Assembly (NCBI RefSeq): GCF_007795095.1
Contig: NZ_CP042218.1
Span: 1,922,001-1,986,000, forward strand
Reading direction: 5' to 3'
Origin: Luteimonas granuli
GTDB lineage: Bacteria > Pseudomonadota > Gammaproteobacteria > Xanthomonadales > Xanthomonadaceae
DNA: 64,000 bases
In this document: in pieces, positions 42,494 through 51,324 of the stretch
Layout: the number at the start of each line of letters is the position of its first letter
How positions within the stretch are numbered: the stretch's first letter is position 1
Notes under the pieces: model-generated
The model's database searches: none
What the model saw: the letters and a program-made list of their open reading frames with translations, nothing else
What the model was told of the DNA's origin: nothing
Translations under genes and position numbers: made by a program

Positions 42494-44023
42494 ATGAGTT
42501 CGAACCGCGTCGAGCCCGCAGGGCCTGGCATGGAGCAGCCGGCGGACGCAACCGCCATTCCGGAATTCGCCCAGGTCATGGGCCACCCGCGTCCCTTGTG
42601 GATGCTGTTCATGACCGAGTTCTGGGAGCGCTTCGCGTTCTACGGCATGCGCTGGGCGCTGGTGCTGTACATCGTGGCCCAGTTCCACGGCGGCGACGCC
42701 TCGGGCGAAGCGCCGGCCAGCGAGCTCTACGGCGCGTACCTCGCGCTGGTCTATGCGGCGGCGATCTTCGGCGGCTACGTCGCGGACAAGCTGATCGGCT
42801 ACCAGCGGGCGATCCTGCTCGGCGCCGTGTTCATGGCCACCGGCCTGTTCCTGATCACGGTGCCCAGCGATGCCTGGCTCAAGCTCGGCCTGGCCACGGT
42901 CATCGTCGGCAACGGCCTGTTCAAGCCGATCATCTCGACCATGGTCGGCAAGCTCTACGCCACCGGCGACGAGCGCCGCGATTCCGGGTTCACCATCTTC
43001 TACATGGGCATCAACATGGGTGCCTTCATCGCGCCGATCCTGACCGGCTGGCTGGCCGAGAAGGTGTTCGGCAGCGACGGCATGCCGGCCTACAAGGTGG
43101 TGTTCATCGCCTCGGGCATCGGCATGGTGGCCAGCCTGCTGTGGTTCTGGTTCGGGCGCGCCCAGCTCAAGGGCATCGGCGCCGCGCCGGCGGAGGCGCC
43201 CGGCCTCGGCCGGGTGCTGGCGGTGGCCGTGGGCGCGCTGGTCGCGATCCCGGCCTTCTACGCCCTGCTGACGATCGAGGCGGGCGTGCTCAACTGGATC
43301 CTGCTCGCGCTGTTCGTGGTGCCGGCCTTCATGCTGCTGGTCGAAGGCATCCGCGAGGGCTCGCGGCAGCGCGACATGGTGATCGCGATGCTGATCATCT
43401 TCGGCTTCAACGTGCTGTTCTGGATGTTCTTCGAGCAGGCCGGCAGTTCGTTCAACTTCCTGGCGCAGAACATCGTGGACCGCGACCTGGGCGGCTGGAT
43501 CTTCCCGGTGGGCTGGTTCCAGTCGGTGAACTCGATCGCGATCATCACCCTGGCGCCGGTCATCGCGTGGCTGTGGGTGAAGATGGGCAGCGCCAATCCG
43601 TCGATCCCGCGCAAGTTCGGCCTCGGCCTGATCTTCAACGGCCTCGCCTTCCTGCTGCTGATGTTCGCGCTGTCCAGCCTGGTCGATCCGGCCACGCTCA
43701 AGATCCCGTTCTGGACGCTGTTCATGGTCTACGTCATCCAGTCGGTGGGCGAGCTGTGCCTGTCGCCGATCGGGCTTTCGATGACCACCAAGCTGGCGCC
43801 GTCGAAGCTCACGGGCCTGGCGATGGGCGGCTGGTTCCTGTCGATCGCGATCGGCAACAACCTGTCGGGCATGTTCGCCTCCAGCGTCAGCGGCGAGGGC
43901 GGCATGACCGTCGCATCCGCGCATGCGGGCTACACCTTCGGCTTCTGGGCGTTGCTCGGCGCAGGCGTGCTGCTGTTCCTGATCGCGCCGCTGATCCAGA
44001 GACTGATGCATGGCGTGAAGTGA
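42494..44023 (+). CDS. POT-family proton-coupled peptide transporter (first copy)
   Basis: A 509-residue MFS protein of the POT/PTR2 family. The proton-coupling motif is EFWERFAFYG (helix 1), with the usual second Tyr-first position being Phe. FYMGINMGAFIAPILTGWLAEKVFG is the PTR2 signature, and FEQAGSSFNFLAQN lies in helix 7. It imports di-/tripeptides with H+. GGGGGAG ends 8 nt before the ATG. A second copy lies 158 bp downstream on the same strand, separated by a terminator. Confidence 0.92.
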   Translation: MSSNRVEPAGPGMEQPADATAIPEFAQVMGHPRPLWMLFMTEFWERFAFYGMRWALVLYIVAQFHGGDASGEAPASELYGAYLALVYAAAIFGGYVADKLIGYQRAILLGAVFMATGLFLITVPSDAWLKLGLATVIVGNGLFKPIISTMVGKLYATGDERRDSGFTIFYMGINMGAFIAPILTGWLAEKVFGSDGMPAYKVVFIASGIGMVASLLWFWFGRAQLKGIGAAPAEAPGLGRVLAVAVGALVAIPAFYALLTIEAGVLNWILLALFVVPAFMLLVEGIREGSRQRDMVIAMLIIFGFNVLFWMFFEQAGSSFNFLAQNIVDRDLGGWIFPVGWFQSVNSIAIITLAPVIAWLWVKMGSANPSIPRKFGLGLIFNGLAFLLLMFALSSLVDPATLKIPFWTLFMVYVIQSVGELCLSPIGLSMTTKLAPSKLTGLAMGGWFLSIAIGNNLSGMFASSVSGEGGMTVASAHAGYTFGFWALLGAGVLLFLIAPLIQRLMHGVK

Positions 44024-44061
44024 GCGACGCGGCGCCGCGCGCGCCCGTCAGTGCGTTCGCA

Positions 44062-44091
44062 GCGGCGGCCAATGGCCGCCGCTTGCGTTTT
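44062..44091 (+). terminator. Intrinsic terminator between the two POT genes
   Basis: A 9-bp stem GCGGCGGCC/GGCCGCCGC (44062-44070 with 44074-44082) with an AAT loop is followed by TTGCGTTTT. This is the only hairpin in the window with a real T-tract, and it shows that the two transporters are separate units. Confidence 0.85.
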
Positions 44092-44181
44092 CCGTGCCCC
44101 GTTCAGCTTCCCTCGAAGGTGCGCACGCGTTAACTTCGCGGATTCGGCCCGGGAAATGCGGGCGCAATCACGGAGCATCGA

Positions 44182-45756
44182 GTGTCCCATCCAGACCACG
44201 CCGTCGAGGCGCAGAAGACCCTGCTGGGCCATCCGCGCGGCCTGTTCGTGCTGTTCTTCGCCGAGATGTGGGAGCGCTTCTCCTACTACGGCATGCGCGC
44301 CCTGCTGATCTTCTACCTCGTCCAGCACTGGATGTTCTCGGACTCCGAGGCCTCGGTGATCTACGGCGCCTACACCGCGCTGGTCTACATCGCCCCGGTG
44401 GTCGGCGGCTACCTCGCCGACCGCTACCTCGGGCAGCGCAAGGCGGTGCTGTTCGGCGCGGTGCTGCTGACCTTCGGCCATTTCCTGATGGCCTTCGAGG
44501 GCGACGGCGGCCAGGGCGCGGCCGAGATCAACATCTTCTGGCTCGCGCTGTCCTTCATCATCGTCGGCTCGGGCTTCCTGAAGGCCAACATCTCGGTGAT
44601 GGTCGGCCAGCTGTACCCGCGCACCGACATCCGCCGCGACCCGGCGTACACGATCTTCTACATGGGCATCAACCTGGGCGCGATGCTCGGGTCGCTCATC
44701 GCCGGCTACCTGGGCCAGACCTACGGCTGGAAGTACGGCTTCGGCGCCGCCGGCATCGGCATGCTGCTGGGCCTGGTGGTGTTCGTCGCCGGCAAGCCGA
44801 TGCTGATGGGCCGCGGCGAGTCGCGCGTGCCGGAACGCCTGGCGAAGCCGGTGCTGGGCGGCATCACCTTCGAGTGGGTGCTGTACGCGCTGGCCTTCCT
44901 GTCGGTGGGCCTGGTGTGGTGGCTGATCCAGCACCAGTCGATGGTCGGCTACCTGCTCGGTGGCGCGGGACTGGTCCTGGTGCTGTACGTGCTGTTCACG
45001 GCGGTGTTCCGCCTCGGCCGCGAGGAGCGCAACCGGATCATCGCCGCGCTGTACCTGATCGTCGGCTCGATCCTGTTCTGGGCCCTCTTCGAACAGGCCG
45101 GCGCCTCGCTGAACCTGTTCACCGACCGCTCCGTCGATCGCCACATCTTCGGCTGGGAGGTCCCGGCCTCGATGTTCCAGTCGCTGAACTCGATGTACAT
45201 CATCGCGCTGGCGCCGCTGTTCGCGATGTTCTGGCTGTGGCTGGCCAGACGCGGCTGGGAGCCGTCGGCGCCCGCCAAGTTCGCGCTCGGCGTGGTGCTG
45301 GTGGGCGCGGGCTTCCTGGTGCTGGTGGCCGGCGCCGCCGCGGCGGGCGCGGGCGCGACGCCGGTGGTCTACATCTTCCTGATCTACCTGATCCACACCA
45401 TGGGCGAGCTCTGCCTGTCGCCGGTGGGCCTGTCGGCGATGAACCGGCTGGCGCCGGCGCAGATGGCCAGCCTGATCATGGGCGCGTGGTTCTTCGCCTC
45501 GGCCACGGGCAACTTCGCCGCGGGCCTGATCTCGGCCGCCACTGGCGGCGAGGGCGGAGGCGTGGAGCGGGTGATGAGCGTCTATTCCAACGTCGGCTGG
45601 CTGGCCGTGGGCGTGGGCGCGGCGATGCTGGTGATCTCGCCGCTGATCCGCCGCCTGATGCACCTGGACACGCTGCGCGACGACGACCTCGCAGGACAGA
45701 AGGAGCTGGCCGAGGCCCAGGCCGCGGGTATCGACATCACCGAAGAGCGCCGCTGA
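44182..45756 (+). CDS. POT-family proton-coupled peptide transporter (second copy)
   Basis: A 524-residue MFS protein. The canonical ExxERFxYYG motif is complete (EMWERFSYYG), with FYMGINLGAMLGSLIAGYLGQTYGW as PTR2 signature and FEQAGASLNLFTDRSV in helix 7. It is clearly paralogous to the copy upstream but much diverged, for example in the central loop (GRGESRVPERLAKPVLGG). GTG start. It should import small peptides. The C-terminal tail is charged and cytoplasmic. Confidence 0.92.
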   Translation: MSHPDHAVEAQKTLLGHPRGLFVLFFAEMWERFSYYGMRALLIFYLVQHWMFSDSEASVIYGAYTALVYIAPVVGGYLADRYLGQRKAVLFGAVLLTFGHFLMAFEGDGGQGAAEINIFWLALSFIIVGSGFLKANISVMVGQLYPRTDIRRDPAYTIFYMGINLGAMLGSLIAGYLGQTYGWKYGFGAAGIGMLLGLVVFVAGKPMLMGRGESRVPERLAKPVLGGITFEWVLYALAFLSVGLVWWLIQHQSMVGYLLGGAGLVLVLYVLFTAVFRLGREERNRIIAALYLIVGSILFWALFEQAGASLNLFTDRSVDRHIFGWEVPASMFQSLNSMYIIALAPLFAMFWLWLARRGWEPSAPAKFALGVVLVGAGFLVLVAGAAAAGAGATPVVYIFLIYLIHTMGELCLSPVGLSAMNRLAPAQMASLIMGAWFFASATGNFAAGLISAATGGEGGGVERVMSVYSNVGWLAVGVGAAMLVISPLIRRLMHLDTLRDDDLAGQKELAEAQAAGIDITEERR

Positions 45757-45767
45757 CCGGCGCGGGA

Positions 45768-45791
45768 CCGCCCGGCGCCGATGCCGGGCGG
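45768..45791. terminator. Hairpin between convergent POT and MarR genes
   Basis: CCGCCCGGC (45768-45776) pairs with GCCGGGCGG (45783-45791) across a 6-nt loop, in the 36-bp gap between the convergent stops. It probably works in both directions. Confidence 0.6.
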
Positions 45792-45792
45792 C

Positions 45793-46299
45793 CTACAGGC
45801 CGTAGCGTTCGCCCAGCCGTTGCAGCATGCGCATGAACTGCGCGCGCTCGTCCTCGTCCAGCGGTGCCAGCAGCTCGCGCTCGTAGGCCAGGGCCAGCGG
45901 CGCGACCTGGGCGTGGACCGCGCGCCCGGCGTCGCTGAGTTCCAGCACCGAGCGGCGGCGGTCGTCACCGTGCACTTCCCGATGCAGCAGGCCGCGCTCG
46001 AGCAGACGCGCCACCGCGCGGCTGACCGCGACCTTGTCCATGGCGCTGCGCTCGGCCACGCCGACCGCCGAGAGCCCCGGAAAGCGCCCGAGCACGGCGA
46101 TGACCCGCCATTCGGTGACCGCCAGGCCGAAGCGTTCGCCGTAGGCCTGCGCGATCTCCTGGCTGACCACGTTGGACAGCACGCTGAGCTGGTAGGGGAC
46201 GAAGCGCTCCAGGTCGAGGCCGGCGGCGGCGTCCCCGTCGTGGACGGGAGTCACGGGAGAAGGGCTCATTGCTGCGCTGCGCCTTGCAACTGGTTTCAT
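45793..46299 (-). CDS. MarR-family regulator, divergent from hppD
   Basis: A 168-residue winged-helix regulator. The DNA-binding core is LSVLSNVVSQEIAQAYGERFGLAVTEWRVIAVLGRFPG, then VGVAERSAMDKVAVSRAVARLLERGLLHREVHGDDRRRSV. A divergent position next to hppD-hmgA suggests it represses tyrosine catabolism, as HmgR or similar regulators do. I chose ATG 46299: TATAGT ends 5 nt before it, as in other leaderless starts here. ATG 46269 would give 158 residues. The palindrome at 46293-46306 covers the start and may be its own operator. The ligand, perhaps homogentisate, is not known. Confidence 0.85.
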   Translation of the reverse strand: MKPVARRSAAMSPSPVTPVHDGDAAAGLDLERFVPYQLSVLSNVVSQEIAQAYGERFGLAVTEWRVIAVLGRFPGLSAVGVAERSAMDKVAVSRAVARLLERGLLHREVHGDDRRRSVLELSDAGRAVHAQVAPLALAYERELLAPLDEDERAQFMRMLQRLGERYGL

Positions 46300-46312
46300 C
46301 TGAAACTATAAC
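46284..46312 (+). promoter_or_regulatory. hppD promoter with operator palindrome, overlapping the marR promoter
   Basis: Plus strand: TTGCAA (46284-46289), 17-bp spacer, TATAAC (46307-46312). The spacer contains the perfect 14-bp dyad GTTTCA-TC-TGAAAC (46293-46306). On the minus strand TATAGT (46305-46310) is the likely -10 of the MarR gene. A MarR dimer bound at this dyad would block both promoters at once. Confidence 0.7.
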
Positions 46313-46345
46313 AACAGGCCTCTCCCGTCCACTGCAGGAGCCGCC

Positions 46346-47449
46346 ATGAGCGCACGGACCCAGGCCAGCACCCAGCCCAACCTCGGCATGGAGGTCACCA
46401 CGTTCGAGAATCCGATGGGCATCAACGGCTTCGAGTTCGTCGAATTCGCCGCGCCCGTGGGCCAGGGTGCGCGCATGCGCGAATACCTGGAGAAGCTCGG
46501 CTTCTCGGCGGTCGCGAAGCACCGCCAGCGTGCGATCACCCTGTTCCGCCAGGGCACGATCAATTTCCTGCTCAACGAGGAGCCGGATTCCTTCGCCTCC
46601 GACTTCGCGGCCAGCCACGGCCCCTCGGCCTGCGGCTTCGCGATCCGCTTCCGGAAGGACCCCTCCGAGGTTCTCGAGCACGTGCTCGCCAGCGGCGGCG
46701 AGAAGATGGAGCACCTGGCCGACACCCGCGCCGTCGACTTCCCGGTGATCAAGGGCATCGGCGACTGCATGCTGTACCTGGTCGACGATTCGGCCGACAA
46801 CGTCTACGCGGACTACGAGCCACTGCCGGGCGTGGACCAGAACCCGAAAGGCTTCGGCCTGACCTTCATCGACCACCTCACGCACAACCTGTTCCTCGGG
46901 AACATGCAGAAGTGGTCGGACTACTACGAGAAGCTGTTCAACTTCCGCGAGATCCGCTACTTCGACATCAAGGGCGCGAAGACCGGCCTGCTGTCGAAGG
47001 CGATGACCGCGCCGGACGGCGTCGTGCGCATCCCGCTCAACGAGTCCTCGGACGAGAAGAGCCAGATCAACGAATACCTGCGCGACTACAAGGGCGAGGG
47101 CATCCAGCACATCGCGCTGTTCACCGACGACATCTACGAGTCGGTGGAGAAGATGCGCGAAGCGGGCATCGATTTCCTCGATACGCCCGACACCTACTTC
47201 GACGTCATCGACCAGCGCGTGCCCGACCACGGCGAGGACGTCGAGCGGCTGCGCCGCAACGCGATCCTCATCGACGCCGATCCCGAGACCAAGCAGCGCA
47301 AGCTGCTGCAGATCTTCGGCAAGAACGCCTTCGGCCCGATCTTCTTCGAGATCATCCAGCGCAAGGGCAACGAAGGCTTCGGCGAGGGCAACTTCCAGGC
47401 GCTGTTCGAGTCGATCGAGCGCGACCAGATGAAGCGCGGCGTGCTCTAG
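46346..47449 (+). CDS. hppD: 4-Hydroxyphenylpyruvate dioxygenase
   Basis: A 367-residue non-heme iron enzyme that converts 4-hydroxyphenylpyruvate to homogentisate in tyrosine breakdown. The iron ligands are H177 (FIDHLTHNL), H255 (GIQHIALFT) and E335 (PIFFEIIQRKG), and the C-terminal gate (GFGEGNFQALFESIERDQ) is complete. The product is used by HmgA, encoded next. The gap to hmgA holds a 10-bp periodic repeat. Homogentisate not degraded would form pyomelanin pigment, which matters if hmgA were truly broken. Confidence 0.96.
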   Translation: MSARTQASTQPNLGMEVTTFENPMGINGFEFVEFAAPVGQGARMREYLEKLGFSAVAKHRQRAITLFRQGTINFLLNEEPDSFASDFAASHGPSACGFAIRFRKDPSEVLEHVLASGGEKMEHLADTRAVDFPVIKGIGDCMLYLVDDSADNVYADYEPLPGVDQNPKGFGLTFIDHLTHNLFLGNMQKWSDYYEKLFNFREIRYFDIKGAKTGLLSKAMTAPDGVVRIPLNESSDEKSQINEYLRDYKGEGIQHIALFTDDIYESVEKMREAGIDFLDTPDTYFDVIDQRVPDHGEDVERLRRNAILIDADPETKQRKLLQIFGKNAFGPIFFEIIQRKGNEGFGEGNFQALFESIERDQMKRGVL

Positions 47450-47468
47450 GGCGAACGAGTACTTCTCT

Positions 47469-47508
47469 ATCCGTGTGAATCCGCGCCCATCCGCGTAGAT
47501 CCGTGGCA
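47469..47508 (+). repeat. Four 10-bp direct repeats (ATCCGYGNNN)
   Basis: Four consecutive decamers each begin with ATCCGTG or ATCCGCG: 47469-47478, 47479-47488, 47489-47498 and 47499-47508. The period equals one DNA turn. The array lies in the 85-bp gap between hppD and hmgA, upstream of the hmgA ribosome site. Nothing in the window repeats it. Confidence 0.8.
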
Positions 47509-47534
47509 ACAGTTTTCAGGGTCGGGAGAGAGCC

Positions 47535-48849
47535 ATGAATACCGGGTACATGTCGGGGTTCGGGAACGAGTTCGCCACCGAGGCGGTCGCCGGCACGCTG
47601 CCCGTGGGGCGCAATTCGCCGCAGAAGGTGGCGCACGGTCTGTACGCGGAGCAACTCACGGGCACGGCGTTCACCGCGCCGCGACACGCCAACCGCCGCA
47701 GCTGGCTGTACAGGATCCGGCCGGCGGCGATGCATGGCGCGTTCGAACCGTATGCCCCGGGGAGTGCGGAAGCGCCCACCTTCCATGAGGATTTCGGCGA
47801 CGGTCCGGTGACGCCGGACCAGCTGCGCTGGGATCCGCTGCCGATGCCGTCCGGCGACGCGCAGGTCGACTTCGTCGACGGTCTGTTCACCATGGCGGGC
47901 AACGGCGGGTCAGCGGCCGGTACCGGCGTCGGAATCCACATGTACGCGGCCAATGCGTCGATGCGGGGCCGCTTCTTCTACAGCGCCGACGGCGAGCTGC
48001 TCATCGTCCCGCAGCAGGGCCGGCTGCGGCTGGCGACCGAGCTGGGCGTACTCGACCTCGAGCCGCAGGAGATCGCGGTGGTCCCGCGCGGCGTGCGCTT
48101 CCGCGTCGAGCTTCCCGATGGCGTCGCGCGCGGCTACGTCTGCGAGAACTACGGCGCCCTGCTGAAGCTGCCCGACCTGGGGCCGATCGGCTCCAACGGC
48201 CTGGCCAACCCGCGCGACTTCCTCACCCCCGTCGCCGCCTGGGAGGACGCGGAGGGCGACTTCTGAACTCATCGCCAAGTTCCAGGGCCACCTGTGGCGC
48301 GCCGGCATCGGCCATTCGCCGCTGGACGTGGTCGCCTGGCACGGCAACTACGCGCCGTACAAGTACGACCTGCGCCGCTTCAACGCCATCGGCTCGATCA
48401 GCTACGACCATCCCGACCCGTCGATCTTCCTGGTGCTGCATTCGCCCAGCGACACGCCCGGCACCAGCAACATGGACTTCGCGATCTTCCCGCCGCGCTG
48501 GCTGGTGGCGCAGGACACGTTCCGCCCGCCGTGGTTCCACCGCAACGTGGCCAGCGAGTTCATGGGCCTGGTGCACGGCGCCTACGACGCCAAGGCCGAG
48601 GGCTTCGCGCCCGGCGGCTGCAGCCTGCACAACTGCATGACCGGGCACGGCCCCGACGCGGCCACGTTCGAGAAGGCGTCCGCCGCCGACCTGTCGAAGC
48701 CCGACGTGATCGTCGACACCATGGCCTTCATGTTCGAGACCCGCGCGGTGATCCGGCCGACCCGCCAGGCCATCGATGCGGCGCACCGGCAGCGCGGCTA
48801 CCAGGCCTGCTGGGCGGGGTTGCGCCGGCACTTCCGGGCCGGCGGCTGA
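47535..48849 (+). CDS. hmgA: Homogentisate 1,2-dioxygenase; frame broken at 48264
   Basis: Opens the homogentisate ring to maleylacetoacetate. The N-terminal part ([42 protein letters not shown]) is open to 48266. At 48261-48268 the sequence TTCTGAAC should be TTCGAAC: one extra T makes a stop. The true reading [16 protein letters not shown] continues to 48849 with the iron ligands in [16 protein letters not shown] and GHGPD. The span of 1315 bases is one more than a multiple of three, giving ~437 residues, the normal length. A real mutation would cause pigment build-up; an error is the simpler reading. Confidence 0.9.
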
Positions 48850-48922
48850 GTCCGCGCCCGCCTCCACACCGCCTCTGCACGGACCTGTCGTAGCCTTCCG
48901 GAAGACACACCGGAGTCCGTCC

Positions 48923-49555
48923 ATGCGCGCTGCCGATTCCATCGCATCGCTGGCCCTCGTCCTGCTCCTGGCGAGCGTCCCGGCCTGCGATGCCGAACGC
49001 ACGGCCGAGGCCGGCGCGACGGCGGCGGCCGACGCCATCGAGGCGATCGAGCCGGCGACCGAACCGGCCGCAGCGGCCGCGGCCATCCCCGCCTCGGGCC
49101 TCGCGCGGATGGACGGCTACGGCAACCTCCGCTTCGGCATGTCGGCCGCCCAGGCCCGCGCGGCCTGGAACGGCAATCCTCTGCAGCCGCCGGCCGGCGG
49201 GGACGACGTCATGGCCTGCCATCACCTGTCGCCGGAGGGACAGGCGACGCCGGCGGAGCTCGCCTTCATGTTCGAGGACGATGCCTTCGTGCGCTACAGC
49301 GTGGAGTCCGCGGAGCTCACCGCCCCCGGCGGCGGCCGCGTGGGGATGGACGAAGCCACGCTGCAGGGTCTGTATGGCGACCGCCTGGTGCCTTGGCCTC
49401 ACAAGTACGTGGAAGGCGGCAAGGTCCTGTCGAGCCCCGAGGACGACGGAGCCGTGCCCTCGCGACTGATCTTCGAACTCGACGCCGACGGGCTGGTCAC
49501 GGAGTGGCGTGTCGGGCTGGCCCCGCAGGTCGCCTACGTCGAGGGCTGCGGCTGA
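48923..49555 (+). CDS. Hypothetical lipoprotein
   Basis: A 210-residue exported protein. The signal peptide ends at a lipobox-like SVPAC (Cys near residue 22), followed by an Ala/Glu-rich linker. The mature domain (GLARMDGYGNLRFGMSAAQARAAWNG onward) has conserved-looking Cys residues (VMACHHLSPEG and a terminal EGCG) that may form a disulfide. The phrase 'YGNLRFGMSAAQARAAW' resembles unclassified Xanthomonadaceae lipoproteins. The function is unknown. It is an isolated gene 73 bp after hmgA. Confidence 0.8.
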   Translation: MRAADSIASLALVLLLASVPACDAERTAEAGATAAADAIEAIEPATEPAAAAAAIPASGLARMDGYGNLRFGMSAAQARAAWNGNPLQPPAGGDDVMACHHLSPEGQATPAELAFMFEDDAFVRYSVESAELTAPGGGRVGMDEATLQGLYGDRLVPWPHKYVEGGKVLSSPEDDGAVPSRLIFELDADGLVTEWRVGLAPQVAYVEGCG

Positions 49556-49630
49556 GGTCGCGGCAGGCTGTGATCGCTCCGCGCCGCCGGCAGCGGCGCG
49601 GCCCGTGGGACGCGTGCGATGGAGGTGCGG

Positions 49631-50584
49631 ATGCTCGAGTCGATCGGATGGGCCCTGCTCGGTCTGGTGCTGCTCGCGCTGGGAGGCGATTCACTGGTCA
49701 AGGGCGCGGCGGGACTGGGCGAGCGCCTGCGCATACCGCGGTTCACCGTCGGCCTGGGCCTGGTCGCGGTGGCGACCTCGCTGCCGGAGCTCGCGGTCAA
49801 TGCCCGCGCCGTGCTTGCCGGCGACCGCGCGCTCGCGCTCGGCAACGCGGTCGGCAGCAACATCGCCAACATCGGGCTGACCCTGGGCGCCGCCGCGGTG
49901 GCGGCACCGCTGGTGTTGCGCTGGCGCGCGCTGTCGCCGCTGCTGGCGGCGCTGCTGCTGGCCACGGTGGCCGTCGTCGTGTTCAGCCTGGACGGAGGGC
50001 TGTCACGCCTGGAAGGCATCCTCCTGCTGCTGGCGTTCGTCGCGGTGGCGGTCTTCACCGCGCTGCGCGCCGACGACGAATCACCCGCGGTGCGGGCGGA
50101 AGTCGATGCCTTCGCAAGCGCCCGTGGCGGAGCCGGCCTGCACCTGCTGCGGCTGCTGCTCGCCGCGGTGCTGATGTGGCTGGGCGCGGGCCAGGTGGTG
50201 GCCCATCTGCCCGTGATCGGCCACGCGCTGGGCATGGATTCGCTGGTCGCGGGCCTGCTGCTGGTGGCGATCGGCACGGCGCTGCCCGAAATGGCGGCGG
50301 CGGTCGCCGCCGCGCGGCGCGGGCAGGGCGACATCGTCGCCGGCCATGTGATCGGTTCCAGCCTGTTCAACCTGCTGGTGGTGCTGGGCGGCATGGCCGC
50401 GATCGGCGGCGCGGTGCCGGTGCCCGCCTCGTTCGTCCGCCTGGAGCTGCCGATCGCCTTCCTGTTCGCCCTGCTGCTGGTGCCGCTGCTGCGCGGCACG
50501 ACCACCGTCAGCCGGGGCGAGGGCGGGTTGCTGCTGGGCGCGCTGCTGGCCTGGGTGGTACTCGAGTCCGCGCTGCTCGGCTGA
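49631..50584 (+). CDS. Ca2+/Na+ or Ca2+/H+ exchanger, CaCA family (YrbG-like)
   Basis: A 317-residue membrane protein of ten or so helices in two homologous halves. The alpha-repeats are VATSLPELAVNARAVLAGDRALALGNAVGSNIANIGLTLG and GTALPEMAAAVAAARRGQGDIVAGHVIGSSLFNLLVVLG, each with the ion-binding Glu. A cytoplasmic loop (DDESPAVRAEVDAFASARG) separates them. It expels Ca2+ in exchange for another cation. ATG 49631 has GGAGGT four nt upstream; ATG 49619 is an alternative that would add four residues. Confidence 0.9.
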   Translation: MLESIGWALLGLVLLALGGDSLVKGAAGLGERLRIPRFTVGLGLVAVATSLPELAVNARAVLAGDRALALGNAVGSNIANIGLTLGAAAVAAPLVLRWRALSPLLAALLLATVAVVVFSLDGGLSRLEGILLLLAFVAVAVFTALRADDESPAVRAEVDAFASARGGAGLHLLRLLLAAVLMWLGAGQVVAHLPVIGHALGMDSLVAGLLLVAIGTALPEMAAAVAAARRGQGDIVAGHVIGSSLFNLLVVLGGMAAIGGAVPVPASFVRLELPIAFLFALLLVPLLRGTTTVSRGEGGLLLGALLAWVVLESALLG

Positions 50585-50635
50585 GCCGCGTCCGCGTCCG
50601 CGCCTGCGCCGCGCCGCGCCCTGCTCGCGGCGCGC

Positions 50636-51013
50636 TCAGTAGCCTTCGTCGTCGCCGCCGTCGGGGCGCGGCGGAACGTGGGTGTCCTCGTCGGACTTGC
50701 CCGGCAGCTGCGGCCATTCGTCCATGCGCAGCGACAGCGCCGCCTTCGACATCAGGTGCGCGCTGATCGGCGCGGTGATCAGCAGGAAGGCGACGATCAG
50801 CAGCTCGCGCGGCTGCGGGTCGCTGCCGACGAACAGGTGGTAGCCGACCGATGCGGTCAGCACGCAGCCCACGCCCAGGGTGCTGGCCTTGGTCGGTGCG
50901 TGCAGGCGCTTGAAGAATTCCGACAGCTTCACCAGGCCGATGCCGCCCATGAGGACGAAGAAGCTGCCGACCAGCAGCAGCGCGACCAGCAGCAGTTCCC
51001 AGACGACGCTCAT
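50636..51013 (-). CDS. mrpG: Na+/H+ antiporter subunit G (MrpG/PhaG)
   Basis: A 125-residue subunit with three helices (ELLLVALLLVGSFFVLMGGIGLV, TLGVGCVLTASVGYHLF, LLIVAFLLITAPISAHLMSKAAL) and a hydrophilic tail (KSDEDTHVPPRPDGG). Typical stretch KLSEFFKRLHAPTKASTLGVG. It is the last gene of the Mrp operon, and its ATG overlaps the mrpF stop. Mrp complexes exchange Na+ for H+ using all subunits together. Confidence 0.93.
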   Translation of the reverse strand: MSVVWELLLVALLLVGSFFVLMGGIGLVKLSEFFKRLHAPTKASTLGVGCVLTASVGYHLFVGSDPQPRELLIVAFLLITAPISAHLMSKAALSLRMDEWPQLPGKSDEDTHVPPRPDGGDDEGY

Positions 51014-51324
51014 TCGACGATGTCCCTCCGGATCACGTATTTGCTGAGCACCACGGTGCTGACGAAGCCGAGCATGGCGATGATCAGCGCCGCCTCGAAG
51101 TAGATCGCGCTCTGCAGGTGCATGCCCAGCAGCATCAGTTCGGCGATGGCGGTGACGTTGAGCGTGTCCAGCGCCAGGATGCGGTCGGGCACGGTAGGGC
51201 CGCGCAGCAGCCGCCACAGCGCCAGCAGCATGGCGATGCCGACCACGTACATGGCGATGCCGATGGTGGTCTCGATCAGGCCGAAGCCGAAGATCTGGAT
51301 GCCGGCGAGCTCGGGCGTGTTCAC
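51010..51324 (-). CDS. mrpF: Na+/H+ antiporter subunit F (MrpF/PhaF)
   Basis: A 104-residue protein with three helices and the MrpF core LLRGPTVPDRILALDTLNVTAIAELMLLG, then FEAALIIAMLGFVSTVVLSKY. GTG start overlapping the mrpE stop by 4 bp, and its own stop overlaps mrpG. The length is normal for the family. Confidence 0.93.
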   Translation of the reverse strand: MNTPELAGIQIFGFGLIETTIGIAMYVVGIAMLLALWRLLRGPTVPDRILALDTLNVTAIAELMLLGMHLQSAIYFEAALIIAMLGFVSTVVLSKYVIRRDIVE

